A stretch of DNA of 54,201 bases from JBDTNL01 sp039933785 (GTDB lineage Bacteria; Acidobacteriota; Thermoanaerobaculia; Multivoradales; JAGPDF01): positions 1 through 54,201 of the forward strand of contig JBDTNL010000024.1 in the NCBI GenBank assembly GCA_039933785.1. The letters are read 5' to 3'. A program made the position numbers and the translations under genes. Below, piece after piece: positions 22,808 through 31,062 of the stretch (positions are counted from its first letter, which is position 1; each line of letters begins with the position of its first letter). The notes under the pieces were generated by a model. That model was not told the origin of the DNA and searched no databases. It was given only the letters and a program-made list of their open reading frames with translations.

Positions 22808-24415
22808 ATGGAGAATCACGGTCCGTCCATCAGCCGCCACGGCCTCGAACCCCTCGGGTTGGCCGGCGCGCGGACTGCGTATTGGAATCTTCCCGTCGCC
22901 GCGCTCTACGAGCAGGCGGTGCGGCGGGGAGAGGCCGAAGTCGCCGAGCACGGCCCTCTGCTCTGCAAGACCGGCGAGCACACCGGCCGGTCGCCCAACG
23001 ACAAGTTCACCGTGAAGGAAGCCGGCAGCGAAGCCGATATCTGGTGGGGCAAGCACAACCGGCCGATCTCCGAGGCTCAGTTCGACGCCCTGCTCGCCCG
23101 CGCTGGTGAGTTCGTCGAAGGCAAGGATCTCTTCGTATTCGATGGCTACGCCGGCGCCGATCCGGCCTACCGGCTGTCGGTCCGCGTGGTCTCGCAGTAC
23201 GCCTGGCACAGCATCTTCGTGCGCAACATGTTCCTGCGTGAGAGCGACGGCGTTAAGCTCGAGAGCCATCTGCCGGGATTCACCGTGATCGACCTGCCCG
23301 GTCTGAAGGCGGATCCCGCCGTCGACGGCACGGCGAGTTCGACGTTCATCCTGCTCAACCTGAAGAAGAAGATCGTGCTCATCGGCGGCACCGAGTACGC
23401 CGGCGAAATGAAGAAGAGCATCTTCAGCGTCATGAACTACCTGCTGCCGAAGCAAGGCGTGCTCTCCATGCACTGCAGCGCCAACTACGGCAAGACGCAA
23501 GACGACGTGGCCCTCTTCTTCGGCCTCTCCGGCACTGGCAAGACGACGCTCTCGGCCGATGCCGCGCGCGCGCTCATCGGCGACGACGAGCACGGCTGGA
23601 GCGATCACGGTGTATTCAACATCGAGGGCGGTTGCTACGCCAAGGTCATTCGGCTTTCGGCCGACGGCGAGCCCGAGATCTACGCCACCACGCGCCGCTT
23701 CGGCACTATTCTCGAGAACGTCGACTACGACGCGACGAGCCGCCGGCTCGACCTCGACAGCGCCAAGCTGACCGAAAACACCCGCGCCTCGTACATGCTC
23801 GATGAGCTTCACAACGTTGATCTAGGCGGTTGCGCGGGACATCCGAAGAACGTGGTGTTCCTGACTTGTGATGCCTTTGGCGTACTGCCGCCGATCAGCC
23901 GTTTGACGCCGGCCCAGGCCATGTACCACTTCATGAGCGGCTACACGGCCAAGGTGGCGGGGACCGAACGCGGCGTCACCGAACCCGCGGTCACCTTCTC
24001 GACCTGCTTCGGCGCTCCGTTCCTGCCCCTCCATCCGACGGTCTACGCCAAGATGCTCGGCGAGAAGCTCGCCCGACACGGCGCGCGCGTGTGGCTGGTG
24101 AACACGGGCTGGACGGGCGGTGGCGTGGGTGTGGGCAGCCGCATGAAACTGCGCTATACGCGGCGCATGGTGTCGGCGGCGCTCGCCGGCGAGCTCGACC
24201 AGGTGCCGACCGCGAACGACCCGATCTTCGGCCTGGCCATCCCGGTGGAAATCCGCGACGTGCCGACGGAGATCCTCACTCCGCGCCAGACTTGGGCCGA
24301 CAAGTCGGCGTACGACGCGCAGGCGAAGAAGCTGGCCGGGATGTTCGTCGAAAACTTCAAGCAGTACGCCGACCACGCCGCCGCGGAAGTGCTCGCCGCG
24401 GCGCCGAAGGTCTGA
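22808..24415 (+). CDS. pckA: Phosphoenolpyruvate carboxykinase (ATP)
   Basis: A 535-residue gluconeogenic enzyme that converts oxaloacetate and ATP to phosphoenolpyruvate, ADP and CO2 in the cytosol. It is the ATP type, shown by the P-loop GLSGTGKTT (residues 239-247), the TGEHTGRSPNDKF arginine loop near residue 60, FNIEGGCYAKV, and the adenine/metal loop NTGWTGGGVGVGSRMKL. Length matches the family. ATG 22808 is preceded by TGAGGAGACATAGCCGC. A possible -10 TAGAAT lies at 22759-22764, giving a leader of about 40 bases. The gene ends at a clear terminator hairpin and appears to be transcribed alone. Confidence 0.97.
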   Translation: MENHGPSISRHGLEPLGLAGARTAYWNLPVAALYEQAVRRGEAEVAEHGPLLCKTGEHTGRSPNDKFTVKEAGSEADIWWGKHNRPISEAQFDALLARAGEFVEGKDLFVFDGYAGADPAYRLSVRVVSQYAWHSIFVRNMFLRESDGVKLESHLPGFTVIDLPGLKADPAVDGTASSTFILLNLKKKIVLIGGTEYAGEMKKSIFSVMNYLLPKQGVLSMHCSANYGKTQDDVALFFGLSGTGKTTLSADAARALIGDDEHGWSDHGVFNIEGGCYAKVIRLSADGEPEIYATTRRFGTILENVDYDATSRRLDLDSAKLTENTRASYMLDELHNVDLGGCAGHPKNVVFLTCDAFGVLPPISRLTPAQAMYHFMSGYTAKVAGTERGVTEPAVTFSTCFGAPFLPLHPTVYAKMLGEKLARHGARVWLVNTGWTGGGVGVGSRMKLRYTRRMVSAALAGELDQVPTANDPIFGLAIPVEIRDVPTEILTPRQTWADKSAYDAQAKKLAGMFVENFKQYADHAAAEVLAAAPKV

Positions 24416-24436
24416 TCGGCAGAGCTGGAGCGAAGA

Positions 24437-24467
24437 GGGGCCCGTGCCGTCCAGGCGCGGGCCCTTT
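24437..24467 (+). terminator. Rho-independent terminator after pckA
   Basis: GGGCCCGTGCC and GGCGCGGGCCC form an 11-bp stem with one mismatch, followed by TTTT. It lies 22 bases after the pckA stop and also just beyond the 3' end of the convergent dodecin gene. Confidence 0.75.
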
Positions 24468-24471
24468 TCTG

Positions 24472-24672
24472 TCAGTCCAGTATGAAGGTGAGCTTCATGC
24501 TCACGCGATAGCGCACGATCTTGCCCTTCTCGATATCGACCTTCTGCTCGTTGACCCAAGCTCCGCGGATGTTCTTGATGGTTTTCGAGGCCTTGGCGAT
24601 GCCTTTCGAGACCGCATCGTCGAAGCTCTTTTCTGAGGTGGAGAAAATTTCGATGACTTTGGCGACCGACAT
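24472..24672 (-). CDS. Dodecin family protein
   Basis: A 66-residue protein matching dodecins, which assemble as hollow dodecamers that bind flavin or coenzyme A. The start MSVAKVIEIFSTSEKSFDDAV and the strand IRGAWVNEQKVDIEKGKI (with the flavin-stacking Trp39 region) are typical, as is the C-terminal RYRVSMKLTFILD strand. ATG 24672 has AAAAGGAGACTCCC upstream. It stands between pckA (convergent) and the patatin-like gene (same strand). It acts as a cytosolic flavin store or buffer. Confidence 0.93.
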   Translation of the reverse strand: MSVAKVIEIFSTSEKSFDDAVSKGIAKASKTIKNIRGAWVNEQKVDIEKGKIVRYRVSMKLTFILD

Positions 24673-24729
24673 GGGAGTCTCCTTTTGAGGGCGTAACGGC
24701 CCGCGATGGGCGGACAGCGCTCTCGTAGG

Positions 24730-25503
24730 CTACACCCGGCCGTGGCCGCTGCCCAGGCCGGCCCGCGCGAGCGCCAGCTCCGTAGCTTGGCGACCGAGCG
24801 TGATCATTTCCTCGACGGGATCGAAGTCGGTGAACGAGAAGGCCGCGAGCGCAGGTTGCACGGTCACTTCGGCCGGCGTCTGCGCTCGCTGGTTGCCCTG
24901 AATGAGCAGGGTGATGCTGCGCTCCCAGACTTCGAACAGGCTTTCCGGAGCGCCGAGGGCGCGCCAGGCAGGGAGCAGGTCGATCGCGATCACCGTGTCG
25001 GCTCCCATCCGGCGGACCACATCGATGGGCAGATTGTTCACCACGCCGCCGTCCACCAGAAGCCGATCGCCGCGCTCGACGGGCGGAAAGACGCCGGGCA
25101 GAGCGCAACTCGCCAACACCGCGGACGTGAGGTCGCCGTCGCGCAACACGACTTCTTCGCCGGCCGTGATGTCGCAAGCGACCGCGGCGAAGGGGATCTC
25201 CAGTGCCTCGAAGGTGGTTAGCTGAAAGCGTTCGCCGAGCAGACGCTCCATCGGCTTCACGTCGAAGAGGCTCAGCTTGCGCGGCAGGGACGGCCCGAGG
25301 AGAGAGCTCCAACCGATCTCGGCGAAGACCTCGGCGAGGTCGCCCGCCGGATGACCGGCCGCGTACAGAGCTCCCACCAAGGCGCCGATGCTGGTGCCGG
25401 CGATGAAGGCCGGTCGCAGCCCCGCGTTCTCGAGCGCCATGAGTGCGCCGACATGCGCCGCGCCGCGTACCGCGCCGCCCGACAGTGCAAGCCCCAGTCT
25501 CAA
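24730..25503 (-). CDS. Patatin-like phospholipase / RssA-like serine hydrolase
   Basis: 257 residues with the complete patatin catalytic dyad: oxyanion loop GLALSGGAVRGAAHVG, nucleophile GTSIG (Ser38) and Asp151 in VDGGVVNN. It belongs to the short bacterial patatin group (RssA/YchK-like) that cleaves acyl chains from phospholipids. The start is TTG 25503; a weak GCGAGAG site precedes it and no ATG gives the full oxyanion loop. It is cytosolic or membrane-associated. It follows the putative lipoprotein gene by 52 bp on the same strand and may share a transcript with the GGDEF-EAL gene. Confidence 0.9.
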   Translation of the reverse strand: MRLGLALSGGAVRGAAHVGALMALENAGLRPAFIAGTSIGALVGALYAAGHPAGDLAEVFAEIGWSSLLGPSLPRKLSLFDVKPMERLLGERFQLTTFEALEIPFAAVACDITAGEEVVLRDGDLTSAVLASCALPGVFPPVERGDRLLVDGGVVNNLPIDVVRRMGADTVIAIDLLPAWRALGAPESLFEVWERSITLLIQGNQRAQTPAEVTVQPALAAFSFTDFDPVEEMITLGRQATELALARAGLGSGHGRV

Positions 25504-25555
25504 CGTGTACTCTCGCTAGATGGTGGCGTTGAGTGGCGCGGCCGTGCCGGGCTGA

Positions 25556-25891
25556 TCACCTGCCCGGCCCTCTATCGCGGATGATCGCGAGGTTCGGCCC
25601 GGTGATTGCGATCTCGATATCTTGGCTCTGGGTAGCCTCGATGAGGCCGCTCCAAGAACAGTTCTTGTCTCCGTCTCGCCAAGCAAGACTGACCGGAACA
25701 CCCACGCTGCGTGTCGGCAGCCGCAGGAGCGGTCCGGGGCGCGCGCCAGGCACCAGCTCGGGTGCGGAAACGGTGGCCTGTCCGATTCGGGCTTCGAGCT
25801 GCTCGACACGCACTTTGCCCCCGGGGCCACAGGCGACGAGCAAGCAAACTGCAACCCACAACTTCGAGCGATCGGTCCCTGACCGCAGCAT
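25556..25891 (-). CDS. Putative small lipoprotein
   Basis: 111 residues starting at ATG 25891, 27 bases after the GGDEF-EAL stop. The N-terminus has basic residues, a hydrophobic run LWVAVCLLVAC and a lipobox LVAC with Cys21, which predicts lipid attachment in the envelope. The mature part (VEQLEARIGQATVSAPELV, PTRSVGVPVSLAW, IEIAITGPNLAII) has no family I recognise. No clear ribosome site is visible, and two other frames here are also open, so this call rests on the lipobox and on gene order. Confidence 0.5.
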   Translation of the reverse strand: MLRSGTDRSKLWVAVCLLVACGPGGKVRVEQLEARIGQATVSAPELVPGARPGPLLRLPTRSVGVPVSLAWRDGDKNCSWSGLIEATQSQDIEIAITGPNLAIIRDRGPGR

Positions 25892-25918
25892 GAAGGTTGG
25901 GTGGCTTCTATTCCAAGG

Positions 25919-28369
25919 CTAGATCATCGAGTCGTTGAGCGGCTGCGGCCGCGCCAGGTGGAAGCCCTGAGCGTAGTCCACACCGAGGCGCTCGAGCCGG
26001 TCGAGGGTGGCCGCGTCCTCGACCGCCTCGGCGATGGTGCGAATGCCCATCACGTGGCCCACCTGATTGATCGACTCGACCAGGGCTTCGTGGATCGGGT
26101 TGGTGGTGATGTCACGCACGAACTCGCCGTCGATCTTGAGGAAATCGACCGGCAGGTTCTTGAGGTACGCGAAGGTCGAGAAGCCGGTGCCGAAGTCGTC
26201 GAGCACGAAGCGCACACCGAGCCCGCGCAGGATGGAGATGAAGTTCATCGCCCGGCCATGGTGCGCGATGGCCGCGGTTTCGGTGATCTCGAAGTACACC
26301 CGCTCGGTCGGTACACGGGCCGAGGTCAGCTTCTGCACGACGTATTCGAGGAAGCTCTCCTCCGAAAGCGACTGACCGGAGAGATTGATCGTGAAGGCGC
26401 GTTCTTTGTCCGGATGAACCGCGATTGCGGCCAACGCGTTGTGCACTACCCAGCGGTCGATGGCCGGCACTAGCCGATAGCGCTCGGCCGCGGGAATGAA
26501 CTCGGTGGGCAGGACGATTTGTCCGTTCTCGTCGATCAGCCGGAGAATCAGTTCCGACATCTTCAGGCCGTCCTTGATCGCGAGCGGCATGATGGGCTGC
26601 GCGAACAAGCGGAATCGTTTCTCGTCGAAGGCCTTGTGAATGCGATGGATCCACTGCATCTCGCCCGAGCGCTCGGCGAGCGCAGTGTCGTCGGGCTCGT
26701 ATTCGTGGAGCCGGTTGCGGCCGCCTTCCTTGGCGGCATAGCAGGCGGCATCGGCGGCGATCATGAGTGCGGTCAAGTCGCCGCTGTCGGGGCCGATGGG
26801 TACCAACCCGATCGAGGCCGAGGTCTCGAAGGCGCGATCCTGCCAGCGGAAGCGCAGGCGCGAGATCTCCTGGCGTAGCGACTGGGCGATGCGCCGGGCC
26901 TCGGGCAAGGGGCGTCCTGCGATCAGAACGCCGAACTCATCGCCGCCGAGACGGGCGAGCGAGAGGCCTTCGGGTGCCTTCCACTGCAGGAGAGCGCCGA
27001 TCTGTTTCAGCAACTCGTCCCCGGCGGTATGCCCGCAAGTGTCGTTCACCACCTTGAACTGGTCGACGTCGATGTAGCACAGGGCGTGGCGGGCGCCCTG
27101 TTCGCGCGCTGTCTTCAGGGCATGCTCCAGGCGCTTTTCGAACTCGCGCCGGTTGAGCAGTGCGGTCAACGGGTCGTAGCTTGCGAGGTAGGCGACCTCA
27201 CGCTCCATGCCACGCAATTCGGTCAAGTCCTTGAAGACCAGGATGGCGCCGATGATGCGTCCGGTCCGGCTCTTGATCGGCGCCGCGGTATCGCGGACCA
27301 CTGATTCAGTGCCATCGGCGCGGCGCAGCAACCGATTCTCGAGCGGCGTCACGATGCGCTCCTCGCGCAAGCAGAGCTCGATAGGGTCCGGAATCGCTTG
27401 GTGCGTCGCCAGATCGACGATGTTGAAGACTTCCGGCACCGCGCGGCCGTAGGCCTCGAAGGTCTTCCAGCCGGTCAAGGCCTCGGCGGCGGGGTTCATG
27501 AAGTCGATGTGCCCGTTGGCGTCGGTGCGGATGACGCCGTCACCGATCGCCGCCAGGGTCACCTGAGCGCGCTCTTTCTCCTGGAATAGCGCCTCTTCGG
27601 ACAGCTTGCGCTCGGTTACGTCACGGCCGACCGCGATGATCTCGGTCAGCCGGCGGGCGTTGCGCACCGCCTTGGCGTTCCACGAGATCCAGCGCCAGCG
27701 CCCGGCGACCAGCACGCGCTGCTCGAAGTGCGCGGTTCCTTGCGGACGGAGCAGCTGGCGAGCGGCGGCGCGCACCGCGGGACGGTCCTCGGGCGGCGTG
27801 ATTTCGACGAACTTGCGGCCCAACAGCCGGGACAGATCGCTCTGAAAGAACGCGCTCACCGAGGCGCTGAAGAAACTGATCTGGCCGCTGCGATCGAGCC
27901 GCACCACGAGGTCGGTCTGCTGGTTGACCAACTGCCGGTATTGCTCCTCGCGCGCTTGCAGCGCGAGCTCGGCGAGCTTGCGCTCGGTGATGTCGTAGCC
28001 GGTGCCGAGAACGAACGGTCCATCCTCAGCCTCGATGACCGTCGCCGACATCGAGATCCAACGGCTCTCGCCGGACTTAGTGAGCACATGCACCTCGTGC
28101 TCTCCCGTCGTCGCATCGCCGCTGAGTCGCGCCGCGACGCGTTCGCGAGCCCAGTCTCTTTGCTCCGGGTCGACCAGATCCCAAACCCCGAGATTGCGCA
28201 GCTCGGCGAGCTCGTACCCGGTGAGCAATTCGGTGGCGCGATTCGCCCACAGCAAACGCTCGCGATAGGCGAACAGGCCCACTGTCGTGTGGTCCGCGAG
28301 GACGCGGAACCAAGCGTCGCTCTCGAGCGCCATCACTGGGCGCGACATGGTCTTGGCCAAGAGAGGCAT
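25919..28369 (-). CDS. PAS-PAS-PAS-GGDEF-EAL cyclic-di-GMP signalling protein
   Basis: 816 residues, no transmembrane segment. Three PAS/PAC domains lie near residues 18-130, 140-255 and 265-385 (repeated DITERK/DVTERK ends). GGDEF follows at about 395-555 with an intact RLGGDEFG active site and DVDQFKVVND. The EAL domain runs from about 570: the motif itself reads SELILRL, keeping the metal-binding Glu but not the Ala-Leu. NLSGQSL, EITETAA, DDFGTGFS and LKIDGEFV are present, so phosphodiesterase activity remains plausible. It makes and/or breaks c-di-GMP in response to a signal sensed by PAS. The start could be ATG 28369, TTG 28360 or ATG 28348, because the apparent -10 box abuts 28369. Confidence 0.93.
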   Translation of the reverse strand: MPLLAKTMSRPVMALESDAWFRVLADHTTVGLFAYRERLLWANRATELLTGYELAELRNLGVWDLVDPEQRDWARERVAARLSGDATTGEHEVHVLTKSGESRWISMSATVIEAEDGPFVLGTGYDITERKLAELALQAREEQYRQLVNQQTDLVVRLDRSGQISFFSASVSAFFQSDLSRLLGRKFVEITPPEDRPAVRAAARQLLRPQGTAHFEQRVLVAGRWRWISWNAKAVRNARRLTEIIAVGRDVTERKLSEEALFQEKERAQVTLAAIGDGVIRTDANGHIDFMNPAAEALTGWKTFEAYGRAVPEVFNIVDLATHQAIPDPIELCLREERIVTPLENRLLRRADGTESVVRDTAAPIKSRTGRIIGAILVFKDLTELRGMEREVAYLASYDPLTALLNRREFEKRLEHALKTAREQGARHALCYIDVDQFKVVNDTCGHTAGDELLKQIGALLQWKAPEGLSLARLGGDEFGVLIAGRPLPEARRIAQSLRQEISRLRFRWQDRAFETSASIGLVPIGPDSGDLTALMIAADAACYAAKEGGRNRLHEYEPDDTALAERSGEMQWIHRIHKAFDEKRFRLFAQPIMPLAIKDGLKMSELILRLIDENGQIVLPTEFIPAAERYRLVPAIDRWVVHNALAAIAVHPDKERAFTINLSGQSLSEESFLEYVVQKLTSARVPTERVYFEITETAAIAHHGRAMNFISILRGLGVRFVLDDFGTGFSTFAYLKNLPVDFLKIDGEFVRDITTNPIHEALVESINQVGHVMGIRTIAEAVEDAATLDRLERLGVDYAQGFHLARPQPLNDSMI

Positions 28370-28370
28370 A

Positions 28371-28399
28371 ACTATAGGTCATTTGGCGTCTGTTACACT
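28371..28399. promoter_or_regulatory. Divergent -10 boxes between the GGDEF-EAL gene and kup
   Basis: The 44-bp gap holds TATAGT on the minus strand (28376-28371) and TACACT on the plus strand (28394-28399), 17 bases apart. The kup transcript would start about 7 bases after TACACT, leaving a leader of about 8 bases before ATG 28414, without a Shine-Dalgarno sequence. Each promoter's -35 region overlaps the other promoter, so they should interfere. Confidence 0.4.
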
Positions 28400-28413
28400 C
28401 GATTTTCCCGCCA

Positions 28414-30297
28414 ATGAGTTCGTCGCCAGAGTCCGGTCCGAAGTCGCCTTTGTACGTCCTGGCGCTGGGAGCGCTGGGTGTCGTGTATGGCGACATCGGA
28501 ACCAGCCCGCTTTATGCACTGCACGAGGCCTTCTCGGGGCCGCATGCCTTCGCGGTCACCCCGGCCAACATTCTCGGCGTGCTGTCGATGGTGCTCTGGG
28601 CACTGTTGTTCGTCGTCACCTTCAAGTATCTCGGCTTCATCCTCCGCGCCGATAACCGCGGTGAGGGCGGCATCCTGGCCCTGATGTCTCTGGCGCGCTC
28701 GGAAGGCAAGCGTGGCAAGAGGCAGTGGACCATCGTCGCGCTAGGCCTCTTCGGAGCGGCGCTGCTCTACGGCGACGGCATGATCACTCCGGCGATCTCG
28801 GTGCTGAGCGCGGTCGAGGGGCTGAACGAAGCGACGACCTTCTTCGAGCCCTATGTGGTGCCGATCACAATCGTGATCCTGATCCTTCTGTTCTCGATCC
28901 AACGCCGCGGTACCGGCGGCATCGGCGCGATCTTCGGCCCGGTGACGCTGGTTTGGTTCGCGGTCCTCGGCGTGCTTGGCGTGCGCGGTATTCTCGACAC
29001 GCCTTCGGTGCTGGCGGCGATCAATCCCCTGTACGCCGTGCATTTCTTTCGTGAACACGGCTGGCACGGACTGCTGGTGCTTGGCGCCGTCCTCCTCGTC
29101 ATCACCGGTGCAGAAGCGTTGTACGCCGACATGGGCCACTTTGGCCGGCGACCGATCCGCCTCGCCTGGCTCGCGGTGGTGCTGCCGGCGCTGGTGCTCA
29201 ACTACTTCGGACAGGGCGCGCTGCTCCTCAAGGATGCGAGCGCCGCCGCGCGGCCGTTTTACCGTCTGGCTCCCGAATGGTCGCTGATCCCGCTCGTCGT
29301 CCTCGCCACCGCCGCAACTTGCATCGCGTCGCAAGCGCTGATCTCGGGGGCGTTCTCGCTCACCCGGCAAGCGGCTCAGCTGGGCTTCTTTCCGCGTGTC
29401 AACGTGGTGCATACCTCCTCCGGAGCTATCGGGCAGATCTACATCCCGTCGGTGAACTGGATCCTGATGCTCTGCACCATCGGCCTGGTGCTGGGCTTCC
29501 GCAAATCGACCAATCTGGCGGCGGCGTATGGCATCGCGGTGGCGCTGACGATGCTGATCACCACGTTGCTCGCCTTCCTCGTCGAACGTCGAGTCTGGCG
29601 CTGGAGTCTGGTGGGCGCCGGCGTCTTGACCGCCGTCTTCCTGTTCGTCGACGTGTCGTTCCTGAGCGCCAACGTGTTCAAGATCGCCCAGGGCGGATGG
29701 TTTCCGCTGATGGTGGCGGCCTTCGTCTTCACCCTCATGGCGACCTGGCGCCGCGGGCGCGAGCTCTTGCGCGGCCGCATGGCGCAGAGCATGCTGCCCA
29801 TCGCTGCCTTCGTGGCCGATGCCGCCCGCCGCCCGTTGACGCGAGTCGCCGGGACCGCCATCTTCCTCAACAGCGATCCGGACGGAACGCCGATCGCCCT
29901 GCTGCACAACCTCAAGCACAACCGGGTGCTGCACGAGACCAACATCTTCCTCACCGTGCAGACCGACGAGATCCCGCACGTCGCAACCGAGGACCGTCTG
30001 CGCGTCTCGCATCTCGCACCCGGCTTTTGGCGCGCCGAGCTGCACTATGGATTCATGGAGGACCCGGACGTCCCTGAGGCCCTGGCACAGGCGGGTGCGC
30101 AGGGCCTAGAGCTCGATCCGCGCATGGCGACATATTTCCTCAGTCGCAATACCCTGCTCGCCAGCACGCAGCCAGGGATGGCGATCTGGCGCGAGAACCT
30201 GTTCATCTTCATGACCCGGAACGCTTCGCGAGCCACCCAGTTCTTCCGCTTACCGCCCAACCGAGTGGTCGAAATGGGGATGCAGGTGGAGATCTAG
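28414..30297 (+). CDS. kup: Kup/Trk-type potassium uptake protein
   Basis: A 627-residue inner-membrane K+ transporter of the KUP/HAK/KT family, likely a K+/H+ symporter. Hallmarks are ALGVVYGDIGTSPLYAL in helix 1, FKYLGFILRADNRGEGG, ALLYGDGMITPAISVLSA, NYFGQGALLL and SQALISGAFSLTRQAAQLG. Twelve hydrophobic segments precede a cytosolic C-terminal part (residues about 460-627) with FLTVQTDEIPHV and YGFMEDPDVPEAL. Length is typical. It is divergent from a c-di-GMP enzyme gene across 44 bp and ends at a GC-rich hairpin facing the histone-like gene. Confidence 0.96.
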   Translation: MSSSPESGPKSPLYVLALGALGVVYGDIGTSPLYALHEAFSGPHAFAVTPANILGVLSMVLWALLFVVTFKYLGFILRADNRGEGGILALMSLARSEGKRGKRQWTIVALGLFGAALLYGDGMITPAISVLSAVEGLNEATTFFEPYVVPITIVILILLFSIQRRGTGGIGAIFGPVTLVWFAVLGVLGVRGILDTPSVLAAINPLYAVHFFREHGWHGLLVLGAVLLVITGAEALYADMGHFGRRPIRLAWLAVVLPALVLNYFGQGALLLKDASAAARPFYRLAPEWSLIPLVVLATAATCIASQALISGAFSLTRQAAQLGFFPRVNVVHTSSGAIGQIYIPSVNWILMLCTIGLVLGFRKSTNLAAAYGIAVALTMLITTLLAFLVERRVWRWSLVGAGVLTAVFLFVDVSFLSANVFKIAQGGWFPLMVAAFVFTLMATWRRGRELLRGRMAQSMLPIAAFVADAARRPLTRVAGTAIFLNSDPDGTPIALLHNLKHNRVLHETNIFLTVQTDEIPHVATEDRLRVSHLAPGFWRAELHYGFMEDPDVPEALAQAGAQGLELDPRMATYFLSRNTLLASTQPGMAIWRENLFIFMTRNASRATQFFRLPPNRVVEMGMQVEI

Positions 30298-30371
30298 CGC
30301 CGGCTAGAGTTTTCGAAAAGAGCTCGGCCGGATTCCGCGCTCGTTCAGCTGCTCCAGCCGCTGAATCGAAG

Positions 30372-30401
30372 CGGGCCGCGCCCTCGAAGGGACGCGGCCC
30401 G
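30372..30401. terminator. Strong bidirectional hairpin between convergent genes
   Basis: CGGGCCGCG / CGCGGCCCG form a 9-bp perfect stem, extended inside by CCCT/AGGG around a CGA loop, with one bulged A. It lies between the kup stop and the histone-like gene's stop on opposite strands. No U-tract follows on either strand, so it may act as a termination or mRNA-stabilising hairpin rather than a classic intrinsic terminator. Confidence 0.5.
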
Positions 30402-30417
30402 GGAGCCTGGCGAGGCG

Positions 30418-30909
30418 CTAGAAATCGTCGCGTTCGAACGACATCTTCTCGTCGAACTCTTCCTCGTCGTCGTCCTCGTCGTCCTCGTCGAATGAGATCA
30501 ATGGAGCCGCGGGCTTGGGTGGCGCGACCGGAGGACGGCTGGACGGCGGTGGGTTGAACATCGGTAGGGCCATCGCCGCCGGTGAGGCCGGCTTGACCGC
30601 GGCGGGCTTGAGGGCTGCCGGCATGGTGACCGCAGGCTTGGCTGCGACTGGCTTGGGCGCGGCCGGCATCGGCGCCGCCTTCTTGGCGACCTTCTTGGCC
30701 GCCTTCTTGGTTGGCCCCTTCACGCTTTTCCTGGCCGCCTTCTTCTTGGGTTTCGGCGCCGGCCGTTTCTTGGCCACCGGCTTGCGGACGGCGGCTCGCC
30801 TGCCTTTTTTAGCGGCGGGCTTAGCGCGCTTTCGAGTCACCTTCTTGGCAACTCGCTTCGCGGCCTTCTTCTTAGCAGCCTTCCTCGCGGGCTTCTTTTT
30901 CATCGCCAT
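30418..30909 (-). CDS. Histone H1-like basic protein with acidic C-terminal tail
   Basis: 163 residues. Residues 1-85 are Lys/Arg/Ala-rich with AAKK and AKKV repeats like the C-terminal tail of eukaryotic H1 and bacterial Hc/AlgP-type proteins that bind and condense DNA. Residues about 86-135 are Ala/Pro-rich with PAAxKPAA-like repeats. The last 25 residues are strongly acidic (DEDDEDDDEEEFDEK), ending SFERDDF. The acidic tail is unusual for this class and could fold back on the basic arm or bind other proteins. ATG 30909 has GAGGAGGAGAACCG upstream. Low complexity makes homology claims weak. Confidence 0.8.
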   Translation of the reverse strand: MAMKKKPARKAAKKKAAKRVAKKVTRKRAKPAAKKGRRAAVRKPVAKKRPAPKPKKKAARKSVKGPTKKAAKKVAKKAAPMPAAPKPVAAKPAVTMPAALKPAAVKPASPAAMALPMFNPPPSSRPPVAPPKPAAPLISFDEDDEDDDEEEFDEKMSFERDDF

Positions 30910-31062
30910 CGGTTCTCCTCCTCCAAGAGGGTGCTTGAGTGGCCGATTGGAAGAACGAAAGTTGCGCGAAATGTTACCCGAAACCTCGCGCGGGAGGGAG
31001 TGGGCCGGACAATCCGGCCGGTCGCCGGTGTAGGATCCGTCACGGTCCTTTTTGGGGTCAAT

